Below, one piece after another: positions 13,101 through 29,354 of a stretch of DNA of 64,000 nucleotides. The stretch spans positions 2,809,959-2,873,958 of the forward strand of contig OX465115.1 in the NCBI GenBank assembly GCA_949987565.1, given 5' to 3'. This stretch comes from Luidia sarsii (Eukaryota > Echinodermata > Asteroidea > Paxillosida > Luidiidae). The notes under the pieces are model-generated. The model did no database searches and was not told the DNA's origin. It saw nothing but the letters and a program-made list of their open reading frames with translations. Each line of letters opens with the position of its first letter. Positions within the stretch are counted from its first letter, which is position 1. The position numbers and the translations under genes were made by a program.

Positions 13101-14734
13101 TACAGTGTTTAATTACACGTGGAATAGGACAAACCCTTGTTGAAGTACATAGGACTTTGGGGGGGGGGGGGGGGGTAATGACCATCCATACCGATACATT
13201 GAATGGGATTGTGAGGGCGATGCCGTGCCGTGTGACTTAAAGCCCCTACACAACATTGGTAAGATCGAAACACAGAAATGTTCACAGATTTGAATGAAAC
13301 TCATACAAATAGTTTGAAGATGGTTATGGTCGAAACCTCGCACTGAAATAATTCTGCCTAAAATGCTGAATTTTTTTTTTTTTTTAGAAAAGAGTAAAGA
13401 AATAGTTCAAGTCTCACCCCTAGATCTAAACGATTTTTCGGAACAATTCGTTGAATGCTGCATTTTCGCGAAACAAATGAAGCGGTTTTCACTATTTTCT
13501 CGAGACTTGGTTGGCGGATTGAGCTTAAAATTTAATTTTAAAATCAGATAACGTATGGATGCTATTCTGTGACCTCGACCAATGTTGGGTTGTCCCTTTA
13601 AATGGCGCGTAATGATAAGTGGCGGGCCCGTGTACAAGCACTGGCGCTGGCGGGGAATGCAAAGGAGTCTTTTTTTTTTAAAGACTCACAAATCTTGAAA
13701 TATTCGAGGAGTTTAATTTCCACATCGAAACGCATCCCGACGAAACAAGTAACATCTGTTCCGAGTGGGGGGAAAGGATACATCACGTTGGCCCATGTAT
13801 CATGTACCGGTAACCTTTTCGTGGATATATTGGTAGATTGGTGTGCGTCATACAACACGGCACTGTCGCCGCGACTACAATTGGTCAAAATGGCAAGACG
13901 GCGATAACCCCTAATTCCGGATGCAATCCGTCTTTCTCTCGATTCTTTATTAATTTTGTATCTATTTGAATACACCGGGGCTCCACAATCTGTGTTCGTA
14001 GATTGATGTGTTCGCCCTGACAAGAATAATTACGGAATGGACCAATAATACATGTAACATCATCCACAGAATACGCCTATAATCTTAGATATAATGCGGG
14101 TATAGGCGTATTTCAAAATGAGGACAACGCGACTGGTTTAGACTTAACGGTTTGCACGGTGAAACCACAACGTAAAGCAGGGAGTCATCACTAGTATAAA
14201 GCCACATTTCTTCTTCTGACAAATTATGTGCATGGTGTGCCCCGCAAGCCTTCTACAACATGATCACAGTACTGTGTCGGACATACCAGCCACCAATGTA
14301 TGACTCTTTCGATAGTTCCCACAGTGTTTACAGTTGAACAGAATGAATAGATTGCATGTAGGCTAACAATTGAATAACATTTAAGATAGTTATACTGTTG
14401 CACTTTCTTGCCCAATGTACTGTACACCTGAGACGGACCTATGCAGTTGTTGACGCCTCTCGAGCGCTATGAATTAATCGTCAGGCATTTTCTCTTGCCG
14501 CTGGTGTGGCCAGGGAGAATTGTGTTTGCTCAACTCGTCGTTCCCCTGCACAAAACAGAGCAGGTCTTTGGGTCGCCCCTCTTATTTCGTTGTAACAATA
14601 TCTCGAGTGCAGGACTGTGCATGGCTGGCACATCGGGGCTTGGATGGGTGCCCGCGGGGGGGCGGCGGCGAGGGCGAGCGACCTGACAAGCCGGTCACCG
14701 GGCCGCGGCATCGAAGCGGTCATCTCTCGGACTT
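10166..14734. other. No gene seen; two GC-rich islands
   Basis: GC- and CpG-rich blocks at about 11190-11960 and 12480-12660 carry open frames on both strands (255 aa plus, 209 aa minus), a sign of composition. They could be promoter or enhancer islands. A fragment of the GACGTTTCG element lies near 12725-12775. Confidence 0.45.
14066..14118. repeat. Small hairpin
   Basis: GAATACGCCTATA pairs with TATAGGCGTATT across a loop of about 24 bases. Function unknown. Confidence 0.45.
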
Positions 14735-16290
14735 TTATTCCCTCTCTCCCTGTCTCCCTCTCTCACCATCCCTCTCTCCCTCCCTCTCTCTCTCTCTCCC
14801 TCTCTCTCTTTCTGACCTCTATCTCTCTCCCGCCTCTTCCTCTTCTTCTTTTTCTCTCTCTCTCTTTCCCTCTCTCTCTCCCTGTCTCACCTTCGCTCTC
14901 TCCCTCCCTCTCTCTCTCCCTCTCTCTCTTTCTGACCCCCATCTCTCTCCCGGCTCTTCCTCTTCCTCTCTTTCTCTCTGTCTCTGTTCCTCTTTCTCTC
15001 CCTGTCTCCTTCTCTCACCTTCCCTCTCTCCCTCTCTCTCCCTCTCTCTCTTTCTGACCTCCATCTCTCTCCCACCTCTTCCTCTTCCTCTCTTTCTCTC
15101 TGTCTCTTTCCCTCTTTCTCTCCCTGTCTCCTTCTCTCACCTTCCCTCTCTCCCTCCCTCTCTCTCTCCCTCTCTCTCTTTCTGACCCCCATCTCTCTCC
15201 CGCCTTTTCCTCTCCCTCTCTATCTCTCTGTCTCTTTCCCTCCCTCTCTCTCTCCCTCTCTCTCTCTTCCTCTCACCCCATCTCTCTCTCTGACCCCATC
15301 ATTTTCTCCCCGCCTCTCTATCTCTCTCCCCCTCTTCCCTCCCTGTATCTCTCTCTCTCTCTTTCTCCATATATATATATCTCTCTTTCTCCCTGTATAT
15401 CTCTCTCAAACTATCTCGCTGACCCCCTCTCCCTCTCCCTCTCTCTCTCTCAACCTCTCTCTATCTCACCCTCTCTTTCTCCCGTATCACTGTTTCTCTC
15501 CCTCTCTCTCTCCCTCCCTCTCCCTCTCTCTCTGGCCCTCTCTCTCATCCACCCTCTCTCCTTCCTCTCCTCCCTCTCTCCGTCCCTCTCTCTCCTCCAC
15601 CCTCTCCCTCTCTCCGTCCCTCTCTCTCCTCCACCCTCTCCATCTCCTTCCCTCTCTCTCCTCCACCCTCTCCATCTTTTTTCCCTCTCTCTCCTCCACC
15701 CTCTCCCTCTTTCTCCTTCCTTCTCTCTCCTCCACCTTCTCCCTCTCTCTCCTCCCTTCTCTCTCCTCCATCCTCTCCCTCTCTCTTTTCCTCTCTCTCC
15801 TCCACCCTCTCCATCTCTCTTTCTCTCTCTCCCCCACCCTCTCCCTCTCTAGTTCCATCTCTCTCCTCCATCCTCTCCCTCTCCAGGCTTTCCCTCTCTC
15901 CCCTCCACCCTCTCCCTCTCTCTTTTCCTCTCTCTCCTCCATCCTCTCCCTCTCTCTTTCCCTCTCTCTCCTCCACCATCTCTCTCTCTTCCCCTATCTC
16001 TCTTCTCCACCCTCTCGCTGTCTCTTTCCCTCTCCCTCCTTCCCTCTCTCTCCTCTACCCTCTCCCTCTCTCTTTTCCTTCTCTCTCCTCCACCCTCTCC
16101 CTGTCTCTTTCCCTCTCTCTCCTTTACCCTCTCCCTCTCTCTCTCAGTCCCGCTCTCTCCTCCACCCGCTCCCTCTCTCTCCTTCCCTCTCTCTCCTCCA
16201 CCCTCTCCCTCCCTCTTTCCCCCTCTCTCTCTCCTCCTCTCCCATCTCTCTCTCTGTTCCCTCTCCCTCCCCTTCGATCTCTGTTGGCTG
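14735..16290 (+). repeat. 1.55-kb CT-rich pyrimidine tract
   Basis: Dominated by CTCT and CCCTCT with longer units: an approximately 120-bp unit (CTCCCTGTCTCC to TCTGACC) repeated from about 14750 to 15200, and CTCTCCTCCACCCTCTCC units from about 15550 to 16210. Long frames on both strands are repeat artefacts. Confidence 0.92.
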
Positions 16291-19059
16291 ACGGTCATCA
16301 TCGCCCCCGCGTTAAGTGACCGGAAGCGCCCGTGTAGAGACCGGCCACCCGATTCGAGCTAATGCTTGTTTTCCCGCCCCTCGTGAAATGCGGTTTGACG
16401 ACGACAAAAGAGAAGGAGAACTCGGACCACAATAGTCGGACAGACCGTCAGTTCTGGAGCGGTCACTCTCCGAAAATTGTACAAACATGATTTGCATTTT
16501 GAATTTGGATGTAATTTTTTTTTTTTTTTTTTTTTTGGGGGGGGATTTCGTGACATTTTAACTGGGAGGAATTTGTTTGTTTTATAATTGTGAGGGCTGA
16601 CAGCGAACTTGGTTTTGTTTGCGGTTCTTGTCTAATTAAGCCGGTGGATTAAGAACTTAGCGCATTGATCGACCAGCCTTCAATAAAAAGATAAACACAT
16701 TTTTATTTGCACCGCCCTACAGCTGTGCACGACACATGCGTTGTTTTGTGTGTGTGTGTGTGGGGGGGGGGGAGAACATGAGCCTATTGATCCCAAGAGA
16801 CTGGGTTACCTTTATTTATTTTTTCTTATTTTTTTTTCTTCATTTCATCCATTCCTCAGTCATTGTTCCTTCGCAGGCCGAGCCTCTCTTTTTAATATTT
16901 AATCCCAGACTCCTTGCCAACTTGGACCCCCGACTTGGCCGTCTTCCGTGTGCCTTCCAAGACCCCACGTAGTGGCATTATATCCGTGTCTGAGGGGGGG
17001 CTGTGAACGTTGAACAATGGTTGCAATGGAGTCATTCCGTTAATGAAGTCCGAATTCAAACCACAAGAGAGGGGAACAAACAAACAAAAAAACTAATAAA
17101 AAACCACAAGAATTCGTCTGCCGTTGCCAGCATAATATTATAGCATCGGTCGAAGCTCGATATGCAACCGTGCCCTAACGGAACAAAAACAAAAAAAAAC
17201 CTCACCAGCTTCTGCTGTAGTCTGGCTGAAAGAAAGAGACCATTAATGAATACATTATTATTCGTCATGAATGTCTTATTAGGGCGGAGGCGGGTCCCTG
17301 ACATTGATGGAGCGTTAAAACGTGGCCCGGCGAATTGCGCCGCGGCAGCGCGCACTCCGCGACCGGCGGCGGGTCTGAGGAGCGGGGGGTATACCGAGCC
17401 GAAGCGCGGCAGGCCCGGGCGAAGAGTGTCGGTAATAGACGGAGAGACAGAAGAGCGCTGAGCGTAAGCACGGGGCAAACAAAAGAAGACACTTAAAACC
17501 TCCGCACGACTGCTGTCCTATATACAATAATCAAGATGTTTTGGGATTGAAACTGATAACGTAAAGGTCGAAGCAAAACGGTATTCGTCTTTTCTTTCTC
17601 TTCTCTCCTCCGGCTCCTTCGTTCGTCTCATTCTGGATTTCCAAAAGGTCTTCCTAAGATCACATCGTCAGACCGGCTACATTGTATATTATTTTTAATT
17701 TTTTTTTTTTAGATTCACCTTGATTTTGTGATTATGTAAGGCAACATTTCATCAACATTTTGACCAGCTTTGGTCAGAATATCAAAGGTTAGTACTGAGT
17801 GATGGTCAATACTGTGATGGTCCAACTGTGGTATTGTTCAGACTCAATCTCCCCGACATATTTGATACAATCGGACCAAATGTCGTGCAAATGACCTTTC
17901 CCGATACTGTCTAACCACCCAGTTATAAACACCCACTTCTTGTATTCACTCACACACAAAAATGTTGGAAGTCGCGCGTACCAGCAATCTTGGTTTTTTT
18001 TTTAATTAGCTGCGGCGGTTCCCAAAATGATCGGGCGTCAATTAGTGTCTGTAATGAGGAATTAAAAAGATGGAATCAATTCAGGGATCGAGATTGATTT
18101 TGTTGGGGGTGGGGTAGGAAGGGAAATGGAAGGTACGACTTGATCATTCCCGACGGACAAGGATTATCGATGTTCTGGGGAAGACCAACGCGTCATTGCG
18201 CTGGTTCGCAAATCCATACGGCCGACCGGCCTTGGGTTGTGCTGTGCTGCGCTGCGCTGTGCTCCACCGCACTGACCAACCCGAGGGGGGATATTACAGA
18301 CACACGCAGGCCGCCCATTGGATGGACCAGCGTCACGTGGTCTAGTGGGCGGAGCCAAAAGGGCGCACTCCCTCCCGTGTGGCGTGAGCCGTTGCGTCAC
18401 GCGCGCGGATGGTTTTGCATCGCATGCATGCACGCGGCCGTAAGATTTTCCGCTACTTTTTTTTTTTGGCGCCCAAAATATTGTTGGCTTTTTTTTGTAT
18501 CGACTACAAGTGACTAAAGTGTTTGTATTGGCTCCCCGAAATCATCCGAGTGCTTCACTGACGAGCATTTGTAATGAGAGCTGAATTGACCGAAGGGATT
18601 TTTTTGTTATATATACGATTTACATTTTATCACAAAACATGCGTGGCAAATAGAATTTGTGTAAAAGCACACACACAAGCACTCATCAAAACCCTCTCAT
18701 ACGGCCGTCCGTTGGAGTCGTTTGGGCGCGAATCCAGTGCCTTGGGGAGACCTAGTCCAGTAGGTTGAATAGGTCTCCACAGGGACATTGTAAAGGTGTA
18801 TGGGTCTCCACAAGGTTTTCCCGAAACCGGTATTTGGAAATAACTCAAAAATAGGAAATTTGTGATGGGTAAGAATCCGTCACAAACTGAAGTGTTATAT
18901 AATAAGGAACATAATGATCCAATTTTGTACCCATGAAAGTGAATGTGGTTGAAATGGGAACATTTTTTTAAACATCGTTTCTCACTCGATTGTGATAGCG
19001 CACTAGAACAAAGCAATGTTCCCACAAGGATACGCAGATGAGTATGCGTGTAGTTTCGT
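16291..19059. other. No gene seen; possible regulatory sequence
   Basis: Unique sequence with GC-rich islands (17280-17470, 18180-18460) and patches rich in TAAT cores (16610-16700, 18000-18080). No coding exon is supported. Confidence 0.4.
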
Positions 19060-19150
19060 TTGTGTGGGCGTGATCAGTGGTGAATGTTACGTCAGACTTA
19101 CCGCCAGCGTTGAGGCACGTGTCGGAATGCTTAGAGATAAAAATACGCGA
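19060..19150 (+). repeat. Second copy of the block inside the 284-bp inverted-repeat element
   Basis: Shares GTGTGGGCGTG, TTACGTCA, ACCGCCAGCG and ACGTGTCGGAATGCTT, in the same order, with about 19975-20060, with scattered differences. Ends are not sharply visible. Confidence 0.5.
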
Positions 19151-19352
19151 ACGCTATTGGTCAAACTGAAACATGGCAGCGGATGAGAGCATGTGCCCCC
19201 CATGCCCGATCGCAAATATCAAGGTTCAGGGTCGATCAGAGGTACCACAACCAGTGATTGATGTTCTTCGAAAAAAAATGGTCGACGAACTTCATTTTCC
19301 TGAATGCATTTACTAGATGCATCCACTTGTGGTTATTTCGTAGGGCCTATAT

Positions 19353-19797
19353 GTGACCCAGCACACCATAATGAGGAATAACCCCCACTTTTGAGATTTT
19401 GAGATTTTCTAATGATGTGAAAGAGTATACCATTAGCTGTCGAATGATATCAAATTTATTTCCGTATGAACTTTGTTGTAAATAGTACAAGGGCACTTCG
19501 CTCGTTCATTTGACACCAGACACAATATAGCAGCACCAGTCTAACTCCTCGAAAGCGGCAGGAACTTTATTTTTTCATGAAAACAGTACACAAACACTCC
19601 CCCGAAATTCTCCGTTTTTCAACATTTAGAGACGGATTTCGGAAAAATTCTTTGGACATAATATTCTCCAATACATTAACTTTACGAAAATACAAAAAAT
19701 TATTTTTAATGGAATCGAGAAGATACTTTGACTTCAGGCGTTGCTTACTCGAAAAGTGTTTTGGTGGGATATTTCTCTTGTCGCTGTGCCGGGTCAC
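19353..19797 (-). mobile_element. ~465-bp MITE (GTGACCCGGCACAG family), copy 1
   Basis: Inverted orientation. The outer end is diverged (GTGACCCAGCACACC) but the right end ends GTGCCGGGTCAC. Flanked by a 4-bp duplication ATAT (19349-19352 and 19798-19801). It is the only full copy in the first 35 kb and is 445 bp long. Confidence 0.85.
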
Positions 19798-19873
19798 ATA
19801 TGTATAAACCACAACATCACGAAACAACACACAACCGGCAGCTGGTGAGCCAAGTCACTTGAGATCGATTCGA

Positions 19874-20157
19874 TAAAAACCCGTCGTAACTCACGATCAA
19901 TCGCAAGGCGATGGGAGATTCGCCGAATCCATTATGACTTATGGACAAAAAAAACTACGCTGGGTTATCAATCGTGTGGGCGTGGTCAGACAGCGGTGAG
20001 ATTACGTCACAATTACCGCCAGCGCTTCGGAGACACGTGTCGGAATGCTTTAGAGCTAAAATGCGATTGATAACCAATCGTAAGTTGTGACAGGCCGTAT
20101 GGTTTCTGCGCATCGCTCATCGTCTTGCGATAGATCGTAAGTTACGACGAGTTTTTA
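19874..20157. repeat. 284-bp inverted-repeat element
   Basis: The left end TAAAAACCCGTCGTAACTC and the right end GTTACGACGAGTTTTTA are inverted copies over about 44 bp. The interior holds a block also found at about 19060-19150 (GTGTGGGCGTG, ACCGCCAGCG, ACGTGTCGGAATGCTT). Confidence 0.6.
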
Positions 20158-22734
20158 GTGAAAATGACTCCACCAGGTATACGGTCGGGATTACCAGACT
20201 GGGGGACTATATTCGTGCAGTCAGCGGACCGCATGACGCGTTTACTTGTTGGTTCTCATCGATATTGCTCCGCCATTTCTTGGTGGAAGACTTTTTTTTT
20301 TTTACAAGTCAACGATCCGCGTCACAGGCCGGGGAAGGGGGGGATCGAAGTGACTTGGGCACGCTGCCAGCAATCCATTCCGCCAGCGGTTGACCCTGAC
20401 ATCCATCGGCGAGCAAGACCTCAAAGATTAATTAAAGAACTTTCCGATGAACGCGCGTGAACTTCCAGGCTTAATTAAGGAGCTTTCATCGATGTCTATT
20501 CTGCCAGAGTTTTTTTTTTCTCCCTTCGGTGGCGGTGGGGGACCGGGAGAGGTATAGAGGAAACATGCTCCATTGGGGCTGAAGGAACAGAGATAGACTA
20601 ATCAGATATTGCAATCGATACAAGTTTACTGTCTGGGAGAAAAATAAATGACAATATAGTACGCTACATACTGCTGGCTGACTGGCTATAGAGTTAATCT
20701 AGACAACAAAAGCGAGGGTCTGACGTTCTGATCCGAACTCCATGGATTTTTTTTTTCTTCAAAGCTGACACTCTTGAATGATCGTGCCCGACCGCCTTTT
20801 GGGCATTTTGAAAATGTAACTGCCGTGAACTCAACAACATTGGGAAAAGGCTGTAGAGTTTTTAGTTAAAATCATAATTATGCACTGGAAAGTTCAATGT
20901 ATTTTACAAATTCAAGGGTTTTCGTTTTAACCGTCGTGTCTAATTCGTTGGTATTCTACCGTTTTGAAGGACTCGGCATTTTTCCCCTGTTCCTTCGTTC
21001 TTTCTTATTTTTCTTTTGACAAACATGGCGCCGAGAATTCAACTGTACACACAGGCAGAATTCAGCTCCGAAAGGAGTTCGCGCCTTGAAACGACAGAGT
21101 ACAGTTACGTGCACCCCAAAAATCCTCCTCCGTGCATTAAAACTAGCGTCACCTTTACTTCAAAGCAAAGGTGATACATGTATATAGTTTCGGGTTGTCG
21201 CAATGACACCAAAATGTACAAGACATATAGGCTTTAACGTGGTGACAGGCAGTTACCAACCCGGAAGTCTCAGCAAGCCTGTGGATCGACATAATCGGAA
21301 GTGGGGGGTCAGAGGTCAGACCCATGCATGACGAGGTCCCTCCCCCCCCCCACCGAGTTAGTTGAGCACACCTCGCCGATCTGAGACCCGATTCGGGCGG
21401 TGCTTAAACGCGGCGCGTCCGATAAAGACAAGAAAAGAAAAAAACCCACTCAGCCCACCGGTGGTTCACCGCTTCGGGGTGAATCATGGTTTTCTCCCCC
21501 TACCAGGGGATTGAACGGGAGGTCTGTCGAAGAAACATGAAACCCCCAAAATGGTGCTTGGCTTTTTTTTTTTTTAAGAAAGAGGGAACCAATGTCGTCT
21601 GGAATGGGTTGTGGGGTTGGAGAACGCTCTCTCTCACTCTCTCTCTCTCTCTCTCTTCCACCCTCTCTTTCTCTCTTTCACCCTCTCTTTCTCTCTCTCT
21701 TTCTCTCTTACCTGACGCCGTGAAGCGACCGTAGTTCCTCCCGTACGGGCCGGCCTGCCTCGCGCGGAAGAATCCCCACATCGCGTCGGCGTAAATCTCG
21801 CTGCACGAAGCACGGAGCGCGAGCTGGCCGTCTGCGGCGTGACAAAAACCTGTATTAGTAGTAGGGGGGGATTGGTTGGCGTCGGCGTTTAGTGGTTTTT
21901 TTTCCTTCTTCAATCGTGCGTTATAAGACCGCGAGATCTGGCCAGTCTGAGCCCCGACCCGATCGGCCGCCGATGCTGGCTGCGTGCGACTCCTTCGGTA
22001 GAAACGCCTCCGCTGTTTGGAACACCCCCTCTCGCTCGACGGCGTATAGGTTAGCAAAAAAAAAATCACAGAAGTAAAACAAAAAAGAGAGAGACCCAGA
22101 TCGTCAATGAGAACGAAGCAAGGAATGCAAACAGTGTATTATAGGTATAAATAAGGAACGGGCTAGAGACGGCGATATATGGAGAGCAGAGCGGGAGCCT
22201 CCACCTTGTGACAAATAATAAAAAAATAAGCCAGAAACGAGTCTGGGATATGCCAGCGTGCACGCGTTGTACGGTGGCTCGTCGGGCCGAGTTAACCTTT
22301 TAACTGGCGACATTATGCATTTGTGGAGTCTGGGTGTCTATATTTAAATTTGCATTTTAACGAAGGTACACTTTAAAACTCTCTCTCTCACTCGCTCACT
22401 CTCCCTCCCCCCCCCCCCTCCATTCCCCCACCACGTGTGTGTTTTTTTTATTCTGTAGGCCTATTGGCTTGTGCCGACTCTAGTCTATTGATGGCTCTTC
22501 GCAAGATTTTTTTCTGTCCCGGGTTATTTTATTTTTAAGGGGGTCTGACTTGGGCGGGTGGTTCGTATTTGATGGACGGACGCCTCGCCATAGCATCTCC
22601 GTGTCGGGAGGGAGAGGGGGGGAGGGGGGGGGGGGGGGGCAAGGCAGGATGCCGGCCGACACTAACCGTGTAATTGTTGCACGATGACTCGATCATCGTG
22701 AACACGTTGTCTGGTTGGGTTGGGTAAGGGCTGG
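20158..22734. other. No gene seen
   Basis: Unique sequence, a TTAATTAA-containing patch near 20410-20490, a fragment of the GACGTT element near 20715, and one CT tract. Confidence 0.45.
21628..21713 (+). repeat. CT-rich tract
   Basis: CTCTCT runs with short CACC and TTT interruptions. Confidence 0.85.
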
Positions 22735-26069
<3,335 letters not shown>

Positions 26070-26715
26070 TCTGCCTCTCGGTCTCTCGGTCTCTCTGTCT
26101 CTCTGTCTCTCGGTCTCTCTGTAACTCTGTAACTCTGTCTCTCTGTCCCTTTGTGCCTCTGTCCCTCTGTGCTTCTGCATTTGTCTCTCTGACTTGCTCT
26201 GCCTCTGTCTCTCTGTCTCTCTATCCCTCTATTTCTCTGCTCTGTCTCTCTGTCTCTATGCATACCTGTCTCTCTCCGCCTCACCGTCTATTTGTCTCCC
26301 CGTCTCTTTATCTCTCTTGGTGTCTCTCTGTTTCTGTCTGCCACCCCTTTCTCAATCGCCCCTCTCTCTCTCTCTAAGTCCCTGTCCCTCTGCCTCTCTG
26401 TCTCCCCCTCTCTCCCCATCTCCTATTTCTGTCTCTCTCTTTTTCTTTTTTCTACCCCCTCTCTCCCTCCCTCTCTCTCTTTCTGTCTCTATCTCTGTCT
26501 CTCTCACTCTTTCTCCGCCTCTCTCACTCTCTCTCTCACTTTATCTGTCTCCCCCTCTCTACCCCATCTCCCTTTTCTGTCCATCTCTGTTTCTCCCACT
26601 CTCTCTGTCTCTCCATCTCTCTTTCTCTCACACTCACTGTCTCTCTCCCCTCCCCTCTCTCTCTTTCTCTCCTCCATCTCCCATTTCTGTCCATCTCTGT
26701 CTCTCCCGGCTCTCA
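26070..26715 (+). repeat. CT/CTGT-rich tract
   Basis: CTCTGT, CTCTCT and CCCCTCT units over 650 bp. Confidence 0.9.
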
Positions 26716-27514
26716 TTTAATAGATTTCATTCCCTGTTTCGAGGGAGAGAGGGTGAAGACGAATGGATGAGAGAGAGAGAGGGGGTGGGCAGAGAGAGAG
26801 AGGGAGTCTGGCGACAATGTCGCGACTTCAATTTGCACGATTCACCTCTTCAAATTGGATTTCCAAGTCGAGAATCATATTATGCCTCCTCCGCCCACAC
26901 CATCCCCGTGAAAGTACATTATCTTTGCGCCGTCGACCAACGTTGTAATGGGATGCAGCGAATCTGCAAAATTGACTGGGGCGCTGACAAGAAGAGAAGA
27001 AAAAAATGCTCTTCGGATCTTGTCTGCAGTTGGGCTGTAGCAGTCCCGTCAACTCGTTGTGATTTTTTTTTTCTTGTAGCCGGGTTCTCGTTTGGCTAGA
27101 AAATGTTTTTAAGAGCTGGGGTTTATTGTAATGCTGATATTGCATTGGCGGGGTGGGATTTTGGCAGCGGGATACTTTTCCTTTTTTCTAGCGGGGAGCG
27201 CTGGCGGACGACTGAGTGGGAGAGGGAGGGAGACGAGCTGGCCTTTCTCCCCTCCCCTCCTCGCTCGGGTGTGACGAACGCTGAAGATGAACTGAAGAGT
27301 CTCGTGGATCTGACACCGATACATGGACGCTCATCATCGAAGACACTGACCGTTGCCCACTCCTACATTCCAGCCTCTATACTACCCCCCATCAACCGAC
27401 CGACCGACCGACCGACCTCCCCTTCCGATGTACTCGTGGAAGGGGAAAAAAAGTCTGCGAGGACTCTGCCCAATTGTCCCGGATTACAAAAGAGAGAAAG
27501 TGTGTGGCAGTGAG
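26716..27514. other. No gene seen
   Basis: Unique sequence between two tracts; short frames only. Confidence 0.45.
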
Positions 27515-27564
27515 AGCTGAATAGTAAGAGAGATAGAGGGGTGATGATAGGGGAGATGGAGAGA

Positions 27565-27636
<72 letters not shown>

Positions 27637-27951
27637 GGGGGGATGGAGAGAGAGATAGAGAGAGGAGAGTAGAGAGAGAGGGAGAGAGAGGGGGAGAGCG
27701 AGGAGAGAGAGGAGATAGATGACCAGAGAGAGAGAGAGATGAGAAAAGAGAGAGGGAGAGAGAGAGAGGAGGGGAGGGGAGCGGAAGGGAGGGAGAAAAC
27801 CAGGGAGGGAGGCAGGGAGGCAGGGAGGCAGGGAGGCAGGGAGGTAGGGAGGCAGGGAGGCAGGCAGGGAGAGAGACCTTCTCTAAGGCAAGAGAAAGGG
27901 ATAGAGAAAGAAAGAAACAGAGACAAAGAGACAGGGTCACAAAGAGAGAGA

Positions 27952-27997
<46 letters not shown>

Positions 27998-28115
27998 GAG
28001 AGAGAGGGAGAGAGAGGGAGAGAGAGAGGCACAGGGAGACAGAGAGAAAGACAAAGCGGGAGACGGGGACAGACAGAGAGGCAGAGAGACGGACAGACGG
28101 AGACGGACTTTGAGA
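27515..28115 (+). repeat. 600-bp GA-rich tract
   Basis: GAGA runs, a GGGAGGCA block at about 27800-27870, then GAGA again. Confidence 0.92.
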
Positions 28116-28351
28116 GGCTATAAGAGTGAGGCAAAGAGAGACGGAGACGCGGAGAGAAACCGAGGCAAGGCGGCGTGTATCGGCCGGGTCGCGTCTGCCG
28201 GGCCGCCGTATGACGAGGGGGGCTGGGCCCGACCGAGCTCCGCGCTGCTGTCCAAGACACCCGCCGGTATCGCTTACCCCATTTCGCCGAGCAGCTGAAG
28301 AGGACACTTCCTCGAGTGGACCCGCCGATTCTCTCTCGCTCTCTCCCTCTC

Positions 28352-28355
<4 letters not shown>

Positions 28356-28383
<28 letters not shown>

Positions 28384-28384
28384 A
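28356..28384 (+). repeat. Poly-T run
   Basis: About 29 consecutive T residues after a CTCT stretch. A poly(A) tail of a minus-strand retroposed insert is possible, but no recognisable body lies beside it. Confidence 0.7.
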
Positions 28385-29114
28385 TTCATGACGGTGTCGG
28401 GTGGGTTTTTCAGAGGAGGGAGGGTAGTGAGGATGATGGAAGGAGGGACGTGCGGGTGCTGGTGCTGGGGTGTAAGGGGATGGGATGGGGGGGGGGGTAA
28501 GGGACTGAAGAGATGCGTCAAGACGATGAATCGGACAACTTCAATTATGATTCATTTTTTTACCCGACCATCCAAACCTTACCCCTCGCAACTGCATTGA
28601 ATATAAAGATTAGATAATAATAAATACATCAATCGAGGATGGATCAACAAGATGAATATCAAGCATTCAACGATATCCACCAAAACCATTTGCAAAATGC
28701 GTCTGACGTTTCGATTTAAGAAGGACCAGATCGTTCGGAGATTGCAGGTGGGAAGACAGACCAATTTCTCAATTTGGTCTTCGGTGAGAGTGTGAATTTT
28801 ATAAAGATTTGCCTCGCTGGGGTTGCAGAATGCGAATGATTCAGTCAGCTGAATTTTGTACACCAATAATAGCCGGATAAGCATGAATACGTTCTGCTTA
28901 CAGAGCAAAATAGAGGCACTTTCTCACGGACCTATAGAACAGACTCCCTAAAACTGATTGCATCGTAGGGCTTACGTTCCTAAGTCACAGATTATACAAT
29001 ATGCTGACCATTTCAACAAGCCTAAAGTTGTTGCGTATCAACTATTTTTTTCTAGTCGCAACAGATTCTACCTTAAAGCCAGAATTGCATGCAATTAATA
29101 GGAGATATACAAAC
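28385..29114. other. No gene seen
   Basis: Unique sequence with a fragment of the GACGTTTCGAT element at about 28690. Confidence 0.45.
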
Positions 29115-29268
29115 ATGTTGCAAACTGCTTACTGACTAAAATTACCAAAATGTAAATCTTAAAATTTAGTGGGCCTGACGTTTCGATCCTATAGCAGGAC
29201 CTTTCTCTCTGCCTTTGAGAAAGGTCCTGCTAGGATCGAAACGTCAGGCCCACTAAATTTTAAGATAG
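29115..29268. repeat. GACGTTTCGATCC foldback element, near-complete copy
   Basis: Arms carry GGGCCTGACGTTTCGATCC and TAGCAGGACCTTTCTC and their complement, meeting at a few-base loop. The left side also shows the outer GCAAACTGCTTACTGACTAA block seen at other copies. Confidence 0.75.
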
Positions 29269-29354
29269 CAATTAATAGGAAGTATCAAGATGGCCGTTGT
29301 TAGCCTAACTGGTGAATAAAAATGGCAACAGGGCAACACCAACTAGTTGGGAAG

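Noticed and set aside
19567..19830. 76-88 aa frames also seen at 35994, 60863 and 62833
   Set aside because: All are translations of the ~465-bp MITE and carry no domain.
27363..28521. Frames of 314, 220 and 194 aa
   Set aside because: Repeat-derived from the GA tract.
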